64,000 nt of DNA, taken from Marinomonas sp. UCMA 3892 (GTDB taxonomy: Bacteria > Pseudomonadota > Gammaproteobacteria > Pseudomonadales > Marinomonadaceae). Of this stretch, positions 35,582-46,390 are shown piece by piece (position 1 is the first letter of the stretch; every line of letters begins with the position of its first letter). Position numbers and translations under genes: made by a program. The notes under the pieces were generated by a model. The model was not told where the DNA came from and did not search any database. It was given only the letters and a program-made list of their open reading frames with translations. The DNA lies in assembly GCF_012726345.1 (NCBI RefSeq), contig NZ_PTXN01000002.1, forward strand, positions 186,001 to 250,000, in the 5' to 3' direction.

Positions 35582-36226
35582 CTATTTCCACCCTTGTTGG
35601 ATAGCCGGATAATTGTATCCGAGTTGCTCAGCCAGCTGATTCGCTAGCTGAGCCTTTACATTCGATAAAATAACGCCTTTATTTAGACGCTTCATATCAA
35701 CCATTTGTAAGCCTTGATAGCCACATGGGTTAATACGATTAAATGGGGTGAGATCCATATCAACATTTAAGGCAAGTCCATGAAATGAACAACCTCTGCG
35801 TACACGTAATCCTAGTGACGCAATTTTTTGTTCATCCACATAAACGCCTGGTGCGTCTGGCTTTGGGTAGGCCTCTATAGCGTTCAGCGCCAAAGCGCGC
35901 ACCACAGAGTTCTCTAACACACTAACCAAATCACGAACGCCTATCCCAAGACGTTTTAAATCAACCATGACATAGGCAACCAGTTGACCCGGCCCATGAT
36001 ACGTGACCTGACCACCACGGTCGACCTGAATAACAGGAATATCACCCGGAGCCAAAAGATGCTCTTCTTTACCGGCTTGACCTTGTGTAAACAAGGAAGG
36101 ATGCTCTAACAGCCAAATCTCATCAGCATCGTCTTTTGAACGAATTTGAGTAAATTGCTTCATCCTTTCCCATGTTTCAGCATAATCAACAACACCTAAA
36201 TCACGGCAAATTAAATCAAGTTCCAT
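35582..36226 (-). CDS. lipB: Octanoyltransferase LipB
   Basis: LipB moves octanoate from acyl-carrier protein onto lipoyl domains. The catalytic Lys is seen in [17 protein letters not shown] and the Cys in [25 protein letters not shown] is the family signature. The 214-residue length is normal. It starts next to the ybeD stop. Confidence 0.96.
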   Translation of the reverse strand: MELDLICRDLGVVDYAETWERMKQFTQIRSKDDADEIWLLEHPSLFTQGQAGKEEHLLAPGDIPVIQVDRGGQVTYHGPGQLVAYVMVDLKRLGIGVRDLVSVLENSVVRALALNAIEAYPKPDAPGVYVDEQKIASLGLRVRRGCSFHGLALNVDMDLTPFNRINPCGYQGLQMVDMKRLNKGVILSNVKAQLANQLAEQLGYNYPAIQQGWK

Positions 36227-36532
36227 TTACATGACCATCTTAACGGCTTCAATTGACATCAAGTCGCTATGCAAAGCCGATAGTTGGTCTTCACTTTGAG
36301 CCACTATACGAAAACTAAAGCTAATAAAACGTCCCTTACTCGAACGATTAGTATTCTCAGCAGTAGTATTCATCTCCGGAGCATGAATAAGCAATCGTTC
36401 AGTTATCTCAGTATGAATACCATCAACATCAAGTGAAACCACCTTTATAACGTAGTTTTCACAAGGGAATTCTATTTTAGGTGCATCAACTGCTTTTTCA
36501 GCCTGATCACCATTTTTCGTAATTAGTGCCAT
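36227..36532 (-). CDS. ybeD: YbeD/DUF493 family protein
   Basis: A 101-residue DUF493 protein with the ACT-like plan (IEFPCENYVIKVVSL, then SKGRFISFSFRIVAQSEDQL). Its place between dacA and lipB matches the usual dacA-ybeD-lipB-lipA order in gammaproteobacteria. A regulatory role is often guessed but not shown. No start ambiguity: ATG at 36532. Confidence 0.9.
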   Translation of the reverse strand: MALITKNGDQAEKAVDAPKIEFPCENYVIKVVSLDVDGIHTEITERLLIHAPEMNTTAENTNRSSKGRFISFSFRIVAQSEDQLSALHSDLMSIEAVKMVM

Positions 36533-36561
36533 TGATTTAATCTACCACTCGCCATTAGGGC

Positions 36562-37710
36562 TTAAAACAAGTTCATAAAAAAGAGTTTAATTTTATCAAA
36601 CATTCGCTTGAAGAAACCACCTTCTTCTACTGCTTCTAACGCAACAACTGAGCGCTCTAGTAAAACATTACCTTCAGAGCCAACAACAATTTTACCCAAT
36701 ACATCACCTACAGCAATTGGTGCCATAATTTCTTTATGCATATCAAGTGTTGCTGGAATAGACTCACCTTGCTGACGCGGCATAGTAACAAGCACATCTT
36801 CTGCAAAGCCTACTTTCACGTTGTCTTGGCTACCACCCCATACACGGGCATTGTTCACCACTTGACCACGGCTATATAGCTTACGAGTTTCATAATATCT
36901 GAAGCCATAATCCAACAACTTCTGAGATTCCATCGCCCTAGCTGCGTCTGATTTTGTCCCCATAACAACAGTGATCAAGCGTGTTCCGTTACGCACGGCT
37001 GAAGCGGCCAAACAGAATCCAGCGGCTTCTGTATGCCCTGTTTTCAGACCATCAACCGTTTTATCGCGCCACAATAGCTTGTTACGATTTGGCTGACGAA
37101 TATTATTGTATGTGAACTCTTTTTCCGCATACATTTTATAATTTTCAGGATACTGCAATATAGTAGCACGCGATAATTTAGCAATATCATGAGCACTAGA
37201 ATAATGATCTTCTGCAGGAAACCCCGTTGCATTAACAAAGTGCGAGTTGGTCATACCAAGAAGTTGAGCATGTTGGTTCATCAAATCAGCAAAAGCAGAC
37301 TCACTTCCAGCAACATATTCCGCAGCGGCCACACTAGCGTCATTACCTGATTGAATAATGATACCGCGCATTAAATCTTCTAATTTAACTTGCGTACCCT
37401 CACGAATGAACATACGAGAACCTTCCATTCTCCATGCTTTTTCGCTTATGTTTACTTTATCATCCAGTGATAAATTTCCACGTGCTAGCTCATACTCAAT
37501 AATATAAGCCGTCATTAATTTTGTTAGACTTGCTGGAGGCAAAGCCTGATCAGCATTATGTTCAACCAAGATGTCGCCAGTATATGCATCCATAAGAATG
37601 TAACTACTCGCTGACAATTGTGGTGGCGTTGGGATTAATGAAGGAGCAGCAAAAACTGAGCCGCTCACGAAGCAAAATACAAGGGATAAAGTAGCTAGGA
37701 GTTTTTTCAT
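36562..37710 (-). CDS. dacA: D-alanyl-D-alanine carboxypeptidase (PBP5/6 type)
   Basis: The enzyme trims the last D-Ala from peptidoglycan stem peptides in the periplasm. It has a signal peptide (LLATLSLVFCFVSGSVFA), the serine site SLTKLM, the SGND motif and the KTGHTEAAG motif, and a C-terminal amphipathic anchor (FFKRMFDKIKLFFMNLF). ATG at 37710 is preferred; the frame's first codon at 37716 is TTG. It could be called dacC as well; the exact paralogue is not decided. Confidence 0.93.
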   Translation of the reverse strand: MKKLLATLSLVFCFVSGSVFAAPSLIPTPPQLSASSYILMDAYTGDILVEHNADQALPPASLTKLMTAYIIEYELARGNLSLDDKVNISEKAWRMEGSRMFIREGTQVKLEDLMRGIIIQSGNDASVAAAEYVAGSESAFADLMNQHAQLLGMTNSHFVNATGFPAEDHYSSAHDIAKLSRATILQYPENYKMYAEKEFTYNNIRQPNRNKLLWRDKTVDGLKTGHTEAAGFCLAASAVRNGTRLITVVMGTKSDAARAMESQKLLDYGFRYYETRKLYSRGQVVNNARVWGGSQDNVKVGFAEDVLVTMPRQQGESIPATLDMHKEIMAPIAVGDVLGKIVVGSEGNVLLERSVVALEAVEEGGFFKRMFDKIKLFFMNLF

Positions 37711-37784
37711 ACTCAAAAATATCGTCTTCTTAAAAAAATGTTAACAAATGCCCTATAAGAATCTCTAGCCCGCACAAAACGCCT

Positions 37785-38720
37785 TTAAGGCACTAAAGCA
37801 ACTCTCACCGGGGTTCCAAAACCTTCCTGTTGTAATTTTTGCTGCCATTGAGTTAACTCATTGGGATCAGCAAAAGGCCCAACTAAAACCTTGTATAGAC
37901 CATCGTCCTGCTTATTAATAACCACTTTCACACTCGTATCAAATGCCTCAAAAAGGCGCTGTTTAAGCTTGTCAGCAGACTCTTCCGAACTAAACGCCCC
38001 CATTTGGAGATGAGAAAAAACCAACACAGGTGAAGGGGTTACACTATTACCAGAAGATGCCGACGAAGCCTTATCTGGCAAGGCTTTCGGCGGAGTAACC
38101 GGGGCAACTTCAGCGACTTTTGGCGGGCTGTAAGATTGCCCTTGGGCAGGTGTAATAGCCTCTATTCTAACTCGAGCTAAGCCTTTCTTATGGTAATCAA
38201 GTCGAGCCGCCGCGGCATAGGAAAGATCAATAAGTCTATCCCCATGAAATGGCCCTCTATCATTCACCCGAACAATTACTGAACGCTGATTATCAAGGTT
38301 CGTCACTTTCAAATAAGTCGGTAGGGGCAGAGATTTATGGGCTGCAGAGAAACTATACATATCATATGTTTCCCCATTTGAGGTCTTATGCCCATGAAAC
38401 TTCTTACCATACCAAGAGGCAGTGCCCTCTGCCACATAACCTTGAGCTGAGTCCATTACCCAATATTTTTTACCCCAAACCTCATATGGACTTTTGTTTC
38501 CTCCACGGCTTTTAGGCTCCCATTTTGGAACTAAATTAGGAAGATGATCCACCTTAATATCACCAGTTGGAGCATGATCCTGTAAGATGGAATAACGCCC
38601 TCCACCTGACGCTTTTTCATAATCTGCGTCATCCTTACCTAATACATGACGCGTACTCATACATCCATTCAATACCAGCAAACTAATGCCAGCAACAAAT
38701 AGTATGTTAATTACTTTCAT
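37785..38720 (-). CDS. rlpA: Septal ring lytic transglycosylase / RlpA lipoprotein
   Basis: RlpA is an outer-membrane lipoprotein that cuts denuded glycan strands. It has a lipobox (LVLNGC, lipid on Cys at residue 20), the double-psi beta-barrel core (GTASWYGKKFHGHKTSNGE, VRVNDRGPF) with the expected Asp and His, and a C-terminal SPOR domain (HLQMGAFSSEESADKLKQ). The start overlaps the mltB stop by 14 bases. Confidence 0.94.
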   Translation of the reverse strand: MKVINILFVAGISLLVLNGCMSTRHVLGKDDADYEKASGGGRYSILQDHAPTGDIKVDHLPNLVPKWEPKSRGGNKSPYEVWGKKYWVMDSAQGYVAEGTASWYGKKFHGHKTSNGETYDMYSFSAAHKSLPLPTYLKVTNLDNQRSVIVRVNDRGPFHGDRLIDLSYAAAARLDYHKKGLARVRIEAITPAQGQSYSPPKVAEVAPVTPPKALPDKASSASSGNSVTPSPVLVFSHLQMGAFSSEESADKLKQRLFEAFDTSVKVVINKQDDGLYKVLVGPFADPNELTQWQQKLQQEGFGTPVRVALVP

Positions 38721-39762
38721 AGGTCCCTATACTCTCAGCGAGTTCCAATACAGACATGGCATATCGCCTACTAGGATTGTAATCCATAATCGTAAAAAAA
38801 TTCTCATATGCAAGCCAATAAGACACCTCTTCCGGCCCAGTACGCAAACCAATCAATCCCGTCTTTTGAGGAATAAAAGGCTGAGTTGGAAGCACATTTA
38901 ACGCCGACCACTCAGTCATTTCAGCACTAGGTGCTCTGCCACGATTAATTAAATCTGTCACTGAATCAGGTTCTGCGACATAAGCCATTACAAACCAAGG
39001 TTGTCGAGACTGCCAGCCATGATGCTTAAGATAATTGGCAACACTCCCAATCGCGTCAGCTTCTGATCCCCACAAATCAATATGCCCATTTTTGTCATAA
39101 TCTATTGCCAGTTTTTGATAGTTACTGGGCATAAACTGCACCATCCCCATCGCTCCACTGTATGACCCTTTTGTTTCGCCAATGTTCCATCCTTCTTGAC
39201 GTGCAAGCAACAAATAGGCTTTTAGTTCACTTTGGAAGTATTCTTTTCTTCGAGGATAATCAAAGGCGAGAGTAGTAAGCGAGGTAAAAACATCTTTTGA
39301 CCCTGTAATGCGCCCATAATAAGTTTCAACCCCTATAAGAGCTACGATGACGTTTGGCTCTACACCAAATTCACGTTCTGCCTTACGCAGCCAATAAGCA
39401 TTTCGTTTAGAAAACTCACGACCAAGCCTCGCTCTATCTTCATTAACAAAGCGTGTTTTATATTCGTAATAGGGAGTTATCACTTCAGGTTGATTATCTG
39501 ATTTCGCAATAACGTTTGGGCGTACTTTAATATGAGAAAAAGCTAATTCGAGGCGCTTTTTATCATAAGCATGCTCTTTAACCAGCTGATTAATAAATAC
39601 TTGAACCTCTGGATTTCCAGCATAAGAATCTGCCCATTCTTTGGGCATATCCTCAAGAAGTGACTCGCTGACTCCTGTATCCGAGGGTAATGTAGAATGA
39701 TCCATACTACTACACGCAGTTAGACCAAGCGCTAGAAACAACAATGTAGCTTGCTTAATCAT
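38707..39762 (-). CDS. mltB: Membrane-bound lytic murein transglycosylase B
   Basis: MltB cleaves peptidoglycan to 1,6-anhydro muropeptides. It is a lipoprotein (LGLTAC) of 351 residues with the catalytic Glu in ALIGVETYYGRITG and the MGMVQFMPSNY motif. It starts one base into the rodA stop (TAATGA-like junction at 39762), so translation is coupled within the elongation cluster. Confidence 0.95.
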   Translation of the reverse strand: MIKQATLLFLALGLTACSSMDHSTLPSDTGVSESLLEDMPKEWADSYAGNPEVQVFINQLVKEHAYDKKRLELAFSHIKVRPNVIAKSDNQPEVITPYYEYKTRFVNEDRARLGREFSKRNAYWLRKAEREFGVEPNVIVALIGVETYYGRITGSKDVFTSLTTLAFDYPRRKEYFQSELKAYLLLARQEGWNIGETKGSYSGAMGMVQFMPSNYQKLAIDYDKNGHIDLWGSEADAIGSVANYLKHHGWQSRQPWFVMAYVAEPDSVTDLINRGRAPSAEMTEWSALNVLPTQPFIPQKTGLIGLRTGPEEVSYWLAYENFFTIMDYNPSRRYAMSVLELAESIGTYESN

Positions 39763-40883
39763 TATCTTGCTCTTTTATGTGTTTGTATTGACATTAAAAT
39801 CCCAAATGTCGCCATGATAGTAATGATTGAAGTACCACCATAACTGACGAGTGGTAAGGGTACCCCAACCACAGGCAGAATGCCTGACACCATCCCAATA
39901 TTTACAAACATGTACACAAAAAAGGTAAGCGTTAAACTACCTGCTAACAACCGCGCATAGTTGTCTTCCGCATTGGCAGCAATATACAAACCTCGAGCAA
40001 TAACAAGCAAATAAGCTAAAACTAATACACCACAGCCCAACATCCCGAACTCTTCAGCTAGCACCGCGATAATAAAATCCGTATGACTTTCTGGCAGAAA
40101 ATCTAACTGAGCCTGCGTCCCTTCTAAAAAACCTTTACCATAAAGCCCACCAGAACCAATTGCAGTTTTAGATTGAATAATATTCCAACCAGAACCTAGC
40201 GGATCACTCTCGGGGTTCAAAAAAGTCAATACTCGCTGACGCTGATAATCATGCATAAACTGCCACAACGTATAACCAGCTATAGGCGCTAATGCCGCCG
40301 CACCCAATATATAGCGCCAACCAAGCCCAGCCAGAAAAAGCACAAAAATACCAGACACAGCAACCAATAAAGCCGTCCCTAAGTCTGGTTGCTTAGCTAT
40401 CATCAACACAGGCAAGACGATAAGACCAAGAACTGCCAGTATTTGTTTAAAGTTTGGAGGAAGTTGCCTGTCAGAAAAGTACCAGGCTATCATCATGGGC
40501 ATGACTATTTTCATAATTTCTGAAGGTTGAAACCGCAACCCTCCCGGCAAAGCCAACCAACGTTGTGCTCCTTTTGCCCCAACACCAAACAGCAACACAC
40601 CAATCAAAAGCACTGTAATAAAAATAAATAGTGTCGGTGAAGCTCGCCGCATATATTTAGGGGGCAACTGAGCCAACGCGACACAAATAAGCAAACCTAT
40701 TACCAATCGAAACACTTGCCGCTCTACCATTGCTACATCTTGTCCGGAGGCTGAATACAGAATAAAAAGCCCTCCACTAATAAGCAGCAACAAAGATCCC
40801 ATCAGCAAAACGTCAACGTGAACCAGCTGCCATAAGCGAGCATTAGTAAAAGACAGCGCCCTGCGATAAAAGCTATCAGTCAT
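39762..40883 (-). CDS. rodA: Rod-shape glycosyltransferase RodA
   Basis: RodA is the SEDS peptidoglycan polymerase of the elongasome. It has about ten membrane helices, with IMIAWYFSDR and the family motifs KQPDLGTALL, LPESHTDFIIAVLAEEFG and PVVGVPLPLVSYGGTS. The ATG at 40883, after AAGGTG, is preferred over a GTG at 40892; the ATG overlaps the end of mrdA, a coupled pair (RodA and PBP2 work as a complex). Confidence 0.96.
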   Translation of the reverse strand: MTDSFYRRALSFTNARLWQLVHVDVLLMGSLLLLISGGLFILYSASGQDVAMVERQVFRLVIGLLICVALAQLPPKYMRRASPTLFIFITVLLIGVLLFGVGAKGAQRWLALPGGLRFQPSEIMKIVMPMMIAWYFSDRQLPPNFKQILAVLGLIVLPVLMIAKQPDLGTALLVAVSGIFVLFLAGLGWRYILGAAALAPIAGYTLWQFMHDYQRQRVLTFLNPESDPLGSGWNIIQSKTAIGSGGLYGKGFLEGTQAQLDFLPESHTDFIIAVLAEEFGMLGCGVLVLAYLLVIARGLYIAANAEDNYARLLAGSLTLTFFVYMFVNIGMVSGILPVVGVPLPLVSYGGTSIITIMATFGILMSIQTHKRAR

Positions 40884-42756
40884 TTTTATCACCTTTTAAA
40901 TAATCGTAACGCGCTGGATAATCATCGTGCAGATAAGCATCAAATAGTGCTTTTGTTAAATCTGCCGGCTTGGAACTACTGCCGCCATTTTCAAAAATAG
41001 CAAACACCGAAATTTTAGGATTACGAGCCGGAGCAAAACCGATAAACAATGCATGGTCATGTAAACGTTTTTCAAGACTATCTGCATCGTATTCCTGGTC
41101 TTCTTGCAAACTAAATACCTGACCCGTACCTGTTTTTCCGGCAATTTCGTAATCCGTTCCCTGCAAACGCCTAGCTGTACCATGCGGATCGGTTACAACC
41201 TTACGCATCGCATCAATCATACGCCCCCAGTTACGCTGATCCTTTAATACAATGTCATGTTCATCACCAAGCCCATCTGGAAACTCAGCTGGTTGATCCC
41301 CCACTAACCGAGTCATGCGAGGATAGAAGTAATGTCCTTTACTGGCTAACGCAGAGGTCGCAGAAGCAATTTGCAATGGTGTCGCCACCATAAAGCCTTG
41401 TCCTATACCAACGTTCACCGAATCCCCTGGATACCAAGGCTCTTTATATTTGGCTTTTTTCCACTCGTTAGAAGGCAATAATCCGTGGCTCTCACCACTC
41501 AAATCCAACAATGTTGTCTGACCAAACCCAAAGCGCGTCAAAAAATTATGAATAGGAGTAATGCCCATTTTGTTTGCCAATTGATAATAATACGTATCAA
41601 CCGATTCAATAATAGAGCGCTCTAAATCAATCCAACCATGCCCTGTTCGCTTCCAGTCTCGATAACGACGTCCATCTGGATTTATTTGATAGTAACCTTT
41701 GGCAAAGTAACGCTCGGTCCATGACGAAAATCCATACTCAAGCCCCGCAAGCCCCATGAAAGGCTTAATTGTGGAGGCTGGAGGATACCCACCGCGTAAA
41801 GCACGGTTAAAAAGCGGGAGTTTTTTTGATTGGCGTAGAGCGGCATAATCATCAACTGAAATACCACGCACGAAGAGGTTTGGGTCGTACCCAGGCTTAG
41901 AAACCAAAGCGAGGATTCCGCCAGTCGTTGGATCTATGGCTACAACTGAGCCCGTGTAGTCCCCCAAAAGATCATAAGCATATTGCTGAAGCCTAGCATC
42001 TAAATATAGGTGAAGATCTTTACCGGGAGTTGGATTCTGCCGCTCTAGCTCGGACATAATCCGACCACGTGCATTTACCTCAACCTTACTAAGACCTGCC
42101 TCACCAAAGAGTGTTTTTTCGTAAAAACCCTCTACTCCAGTTTTACCTATAAACAAAGCGCCCTGATAAGCTAACTTATCAACTGTTTCTAAATCTTTAG
42201 AAGTAATTCGACCAACATAACCAATAGCATGTGCAAACGCTTCGCCGTATGGGTAATAACGGGTTAATTGGGCCTCGACCTGAACACCATCGAGTTTATA
42301 TAAATCAACAGAAACCTTTGCCCACTCTTCATCCGTCAATTGAGATTTTAAAGTAAGGGATTGATAAGGGCGGCGGTATTCTTTTCTCCTACTATCAAAA
42401 TCTTCCCATTCACTATCACTAATATCGATAATGCCAGAAAGCATTTGCTTTAACTTAGGAAAACTTTCAACCCGTTCAGGTATCACAGTTAAACTGTGTA
42501 TAGGACGATTATCAGCTAACACCAATCCGTTGCGGTCATATATCAAACCTCTTGGCGGTGGCTCTGTGACCAACATCACTCGGTTATCATTCGCCTTAGT
42601 TTGGTACAATTCATGTTCTATCACTTGAAGATAAAACAACCGAGCCATTAGCACGACAGCCATTAACAAAACAAAAACAGCGGCGGCTAAAACACGCTGC
42701 TGTGTCAGTCGTTGCTCTTGACGATAATTGCGGAAGTTCTGATGGCGACGAGTCAC
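40876..42756 (-). CDS. mrdA: Penicillin-binding protein 2
   Basis: PBP2 is the transpeptidase partner of RodA. It has one N-terminal membrane helix (VFVLLMAVVLMARLFYLQV), a pedestal domain, and the penicillin-binding domain with active Ser in YPPASTIKP, the SVD triad-like motif and KTGTGQ. The 626-residue length is normal. The start is GTG at 42756 after AAGGTGATG; no other start codon occurs before residue 30. Confidence 0.96.
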   Translation of the reverse strand: MTRRHQNFRNYRQEQRLTQQRVLAAAVFVLLMAVVLMARLFYLQVIEHELYQTKANDNRVMLVTEPPPRGLIYDRNGLVLADNRPIHSLTVIPERVESFPKLKQMLSGIIDISDSEWEDFDSRRKEYRRPYQSLTLKSQLTDEEWAKVSVDLYKLDGVQVEAQLTRYYPYGEAFAHAIGYVGRITSKDLETVDKLAYQGALFIGKTGVEGFYEKTLFGEAGLSKVEVNARGRIMSELERQNPTPGKDLHLYLDARLQQYAYDLLGDYTGSVVAIDPTTGGILALVSKPGYDPNLFVRGISVDDYAALRQSKKLPLFNRALRGGYPPASTIKPFMGLAGLEYGFSSWTERYFAKGYYQINPDGRRYRDWKRTGHGWIDLERSIIESVDTYYYQLANKMGITPIHNFLTRFGFGQTTLLDLSGESHGLLPSNEWKKAKYKEPWYPGDSVNVGIGQGFMVATPLQIASATSALASKGHYFYPRMTRLVGDQPAEFPDGLGDEHDIVLKDQRNWGRMIDAMRKVVTDPHGTARRLQGTDYEIAGKTGTGQVFSLQEDQEYDADSLEKRLHDHALFIGFAPARNPKISVFAIFENGGSSSKPADLTKALFDAYLHDDYPARYDYLKGDKND

Positions 42757-42765
42757 AACATCACC

Positions 42766-43233
42766 TTATCTATGATACGGATGATTATTCATGAGTGTCC
42801 AAGCACGATATATTTGCTCAGCCAAAATAACTCTCACCATAGGATGCGGCAATGTCAAACGCGATAGAGACCAAGTCTGATCAGCACGAGCGGTACATCT
42901 TGGATCAAGGCCATCCGGCCCACCCACTAACAAGCTCACATTATAACCATCCATTCGCCACTGTTCTGTCTGGTCGGCCAATTGATCAGTAGACCACTCT
43001 TTACCAAGCACTTCCATGGCAATCACTTTGTCTCCAGAAGGTATAGCCTCAAGCATACTATCCCCTTCCTTACGAATTGCCTTTGGTATATCGGTGTTTT
43101 TTCCACGAGGCGACATAGGTATTTCAACAAGCTCTAACGCAAAATCTTTCGGTAAACGTTTAGCATACTCATCGTACCCCTCAGTCACCCACTTTGGCAT
43201 TTTATTGCCAACAGCAATCAAACGAACACGCAT
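42766..43233 (-). CDS. rlmH: 23S rRNA pseudouridine-1915 N3-methyltransferase RlmH
   Basis: RlmH is a SPOUT methyltransferase that acts on assembled 70S ribosomes at helix 69. The 155-residue protein shows the SAM knot LLVGGPDGLDP and the conserved C-terminus SLSRLTLPHPMVRV ... NNHPYHR. It is in the usual rsfS-rlmH-mrdA order. Confidence 0.97.
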   Translation of the reverse strand: MRVRLIAVGNKMPKWVTEGYDEYAKRLPKDFALELVEIPMSPRGKNTDIPKAIRKEGDSMLEAIPSGDKVIAMEVLGKEWSTDQLADQTEQWRMDGYNVSLLVGGPDGLDPRCTARADQTWSLSRLTLPHPMVRVILAEQIYRAWTLMNNHPYHR

Positions 43234-43244
43234 TTAAAAGAGCC

Positions 43245-43598
43245 TTACATTTGTTCTGGCTTAATATCCCACAGTTTCTCAAGATCATAAAATGCTCGAG
43301 CTTCTTCTGTCATCACATGAACAACAACATCATGCAAGTCAACCAACACCCAATCGCTACCCATGCCACGACCTTCAGAACCTAATGGCTGAAGACCTTT
43401 CCCTTTTAAATGCTCAAATACATTTTGACCCAAAGCATTAACATGGCGCTTTGAAGTACCGGTACAAATCACCATGTAATCCATCATGTCTGTATGATTT
43501 GCAACATTTAACACTGTGATCTTATCGCCTTTCACATCTTCCAATGCTTCAACAGCAAAAGCTAAAATTTGATCTGCTGTGAGGTTAAGCTGACTCAT
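43245..43598 (-). CDS. rsfS: Ribosomal silencing factor RsfS
   Basis: RsfS binds ribosomal protein L14 and stops subunit joining in starved cells. The 117-residue protein has the family plan: KGDKITVLNVANHTDMMDYMVI and SDWVLVDLHDVVVHVM. Between nadD and rlmH, 14 bases after nadD, as in most relatives. Confidence 0.96.
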   Translation of the reverse strand: MSQLNLTADQILAFAVEALEDVKGDKITVLNVANHTDMMDYMVICTGTSKRHVNALGQNVFEHLKGKGLQPLGSEGRGMGSDWVLVDLHDVVVHVMTEEARAFYDLEKLWDIKPEQM

Positions 43599-43612
43599 AT
43601 AATTACGTTACC

Positions 43613-44290
43613 CTATCGATATAATTGATGTTGTTCTATATATTTTTGGACTGGCTCTGGCAATAAATAAGCAATTGACTCTTTTTTACGAGCAAGCTCT
43701 CTAATCATGCTAGAAGATATCCCCAAAGGAGTAAGAGTCTCGAACCAGACACGCCCTGAGGGCGCGCATTGTAACTCATGCGGCGATGCGGCACGATAGT
43801 TTTCGCAAAAACCACTCAATTCAGAGATCAAATCAGGTTCCCAACCAGGACGAGACACCACCAACAAATGCGCATAATCCATTATTTCCTGCCACTTATA
43901 CCAAGTAGGAAGAGATAAGAAGCTGTCCATACCCAACACCATAATGAGCGATTCATCAGGGCCAACTTCTGACCGAAGATCTCGCAAAGTATCAATACTA
44001 TAGCTTGGGCCCTCTCTATCCATTTCTCGAGAATCCACACACAGTCGATCATCACTAGAGATGGCAAGCTCGGCCATTTCAAAACGCTGTTGAGGCAAAA
44101 CACTTGGACGCCCTTTATGCACAGGCTGAAAACAAGGAATTAACTTTAAAGCAGAATAGTGAAAACGATCCAAAATTTCGACCGCGGTTCTCAAGTGGCC
44201 ATTATGAATGGGATCAAATGTTCCTCCCATAATAGCCAGCCCTGAAACCTTCACACCATGGTTATCTCTAATTGTCACGAGTATGCCCAT
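43613..44290 (-). CDS. nadD: Nicotinate-nucleotide adenylyltransferase NadD
   Basis: NadD makes nicotinate adenine dinucleotide in NAD synthesis. The motifs [14 protein letters not shown] (with HxGH) and [12 protein letters not shown] are clear. The start is uncertain: ATG codons at 44305 and 44290, and GTG codons further in, all lie at or inside the end of proA, and no good ribosome site decides; translation is probably coupled to proA. Confidence 0.93.
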   Translation of the reverse strand: MGILVTIRDNHGVKVSGLAIMGGTFDPIHNGHLRTAVEILDRFHYSALKLIPCFQPVHKGRPSVLPQQRFEMAELAISSDDRLCVDSREMDREGPSYSIDTLRDLRSEVGPDESLIMVLGMDSFLSLPTWYKWQEIMDYAHLLVVSRPGWEPDLISELSGFCENYRAASPHELQCAPSGRVWFETLTPLGISSSMIRELARKKESIAYLLPEPVQKYIEQHQLYR

Positions 44291-45527
44291 CTCCAAGCAC
44301 AACATACTTCTGACTGGTCAAACCTAACAAGCCAACAGGGCCACGAGCATGAATTTTATCGGTGGAAATACCAATTTCAGCACCAAAACCGTACTCAAAG
44401 CCGTCAGCAAAAGAAGTCGACGCATTTACCATTACGGAAGAAGAGTCTACTTCCGTCATAAATGCACGAGCCTTGGTGTAATTCTGTGAAACAATTGCAT
44501 CCGTATGATGAGATCCATACTTATTAATGTGAGCAATAGCCTCATCCATATTAGCAACGATCTTAATAGATAACTTAGGCGCTAAATATTCGGTATACCA
44601 ATCTTCCTCGGTTGCCGCACCAATTTCACCACTAACACTACGTGCCTGATCACAACCCACTAAAGACACGCATTTTTCTTGTAAGGCGAACACCAACTTC
44701 GGCAAAATATCCCCAGCTACGGAGGCATGAACCAATAAAGATTCCATAGCATTGCAAACACCATAGCGACGGGTCTTGGCATTCATCGCAATAACAAACG
44801 CTTTATCTAAGTCTGCTTCGTCATCAATATAAACATGACAATTGCCATCCAAGTGTTTAATAACAGGAACTCGAGCATCCTTACTAATACGCTCTATCAA
44901 GCCTTTCCCACCGCGAGGAACAATGACATCGACAAATTCAGGCATAGAAATTAACTTTCCAACCGCCTCTCTATCTGTCGTATTAAGAACCTGCACCGCA
45001 TGTTCTGGTAATCCCGCAGCCACAACACCCGCAGTTACCGCCTCAGCAATGGCTTGGTTTGAATAGAATGCTTCAGAACCACCACGCAGGATAGTTGCGT
45101 TACCAGACTTCAAACATAAACTTGCTGCATCAATAGTCACATTTGGGCGTGACTCATAAATGATACCAATAACCCCCAAAGGGACACGCATCTGGCCACG
45201 TTGGATACCAGACGGTAAATACACCATATCTGAAATTTCACCAATTGGGTCAGGTAAAGAAGCAACCTGCTTCAAACCCTCGATCATTCCATCAATTCGC
45301 TTATCGTCTAGCAACAAACGATCTAACAAAGCTGAATCCAAGCCTTTAGCACGACCATTTTCCATGTCCTTAGCATTCTCTTCTACCAATCGAGGTCGAG
45401 CATTTTCCAAAGCCTCTGCCATAGCAAACAGAGCCATATTTTTTTGCTTTGTGGATGCTTTAGCAAGTAGACGAGATGCCGCCCTAGCTTGCTGACCAAT
45501 TTGATTCATATAAGATTCTAAAGACAT
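44268..45527 (-). CDS. proA: Gamma-glutamyl phosphate reductase ProA
   Basis: ProA reduces glutamyl 5-phosphate to the semialdehyde in proline synthesis with NADPH. The 419-residue aldehyde-dehydrogenase-fold protein has the catalytic Cys in [15 protein letters not shown] and the nucleotide-binding [11 protein letters not shown]. Length normal. It heads the cluster running to lipA; proB is not adjacent. Its promoter shares a 132-base divergent gap with trmO. Confidence 0.96.
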   Translation of the reverse strand: MSLESYMNQIGQQARAASRLLAKASTKQKNMALFAMAEALENARPRLVEENAKDMENGRAKGLDSALLDRLLLDDKRIDGMIEGLKQVASLPDPIGEISDMVYLPSGIQRGQMRVPLGVIGIIYESRPNVTIDAASLCLKSGNATILRGGSEAFYSNQAIAEAVTAGVVAAGLPEHAVQVLNTTDREAVGKLISMPEFVDVIVPRGGKGLIERISKDARVPVIKHLDGNCHVYIDDEADLDKAFVIAMNAKTRRYGVCNAMESLLVHASVAGDILPKLVFALQEKCVSLVGCDQARSVSGEIGAATEEDWYTEYLAPKLSIKIVANMDEAIAHINKYGSHHTDAIVSQNYTKARAFMTEVDSSSVMVNASTSFADGFEYGFGAEIGISTDKIHARGPVGLLGLTSQKYVVLGDGHTRDN

Positions 45528-45659
45528 TTTTAATCTCTAATATAGGTAAAAATAACAAACAGCAGATCGTCAAATAAGTCGCGATCTAACTCATCTAGAC
45601 AGTATACTATCACAATATTTTTATTCATTTAGTGCAGATTTTCACGAAAGGATCTTCCA

Positions 45660-46379
45660 TTGCCACCTATCAACTCTTTTACTCTTTCAACCATTGGCAT
45701 AGTGCATTCTTGCTACAAAGAAAAATTTGGCATACCAAGACAGCCAGGACTGGTAACAGAAGCAACAGCGCGTCTAGAACTAATTCCTCCTTATAGCAGG
45801 TTAGACATACTAGAAGGGCTAGATGGATTCTCTCATATCTGGATCCAGTTCGTTTTTCACGCCTGTATAACCGAAAATTGGAAAGCCAAAATACGCCCGC
45901 CACGACTTGGCGGCAAGACCAAAATGGGTGTATTCGCCACTCGAGCCACACATAGACCCAACCCCATAGGCTTATCTGTTGTGAAGATTGGACGCATCTA
46001 CCAAGAAGACAAAAAAACCTTTATTGATTTGCATGGTGCAGATTTACTAGATGGCACACCCGTTCTCGACATAAAACCCTACCTACCTTATGCCGACAGC
46101 ATTGTCGACGCAAAAGGCGGCTTTGCTCCGACACCAGCACAAATGCAAATTAAACCCGTGATATTTTCAGAACTCGCAAGAACACAATGCGAAAACTATC
46201 AAAATTTGCATAAAAGAGAAATAACGACTTTAATTAAACAAATCGTGGAACAGGATCCTAGGCCCTCTTACTTATCAGAGCAAATTGATAGAGAGCACGG
46301 CATCAAGCTCTGGGATATCAATATAAAATGGTGTGCAAGAAACGATCACTTTGAAATACTTCGTATAGAAGACGAATAA
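45660..46379 (+). CDS. trmO: tRNA (adenine-37-N6)-methyltransferase TrmO
   Basis: TrmO (TsaA/YaeB) methylates t6A37 of threonine tRNA. The 239-residue protein has the beta-barrel core IGIVHSCYKEKFGIPRQPG, the GFSHIWIQFVF block, and the ATRATHRPNPIGLSVVK motif. The start is TTG at 45660 with AAGGA seven bases before; no ATG is available near it. It is followed 11 bases later by a small gene in the same unit. Confidence 0.92.
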   Translation: MPPINSFTLSTIGIVHSCYKEKFGIPRQPGLVTEATARLELIPPYSRLDILEGLDGFSHIWIQFVFHACITENWKAKIRPPRLGGKTKMGVFATRATHRPNPIGLSVVKIGRIYQEDKKTFIDLHGADLLDGTPVLDIKPYLPYADSIVDAKGGFAPTPAQMQIKPVIFSELARTQCENYQNLHKREITTLIKQIVEQDPRPSYLSEQIDREHGIKLWDINIKWCARNDHFEILRIEDE

Positions 46380-46390
46380 GAGAGCAGGAG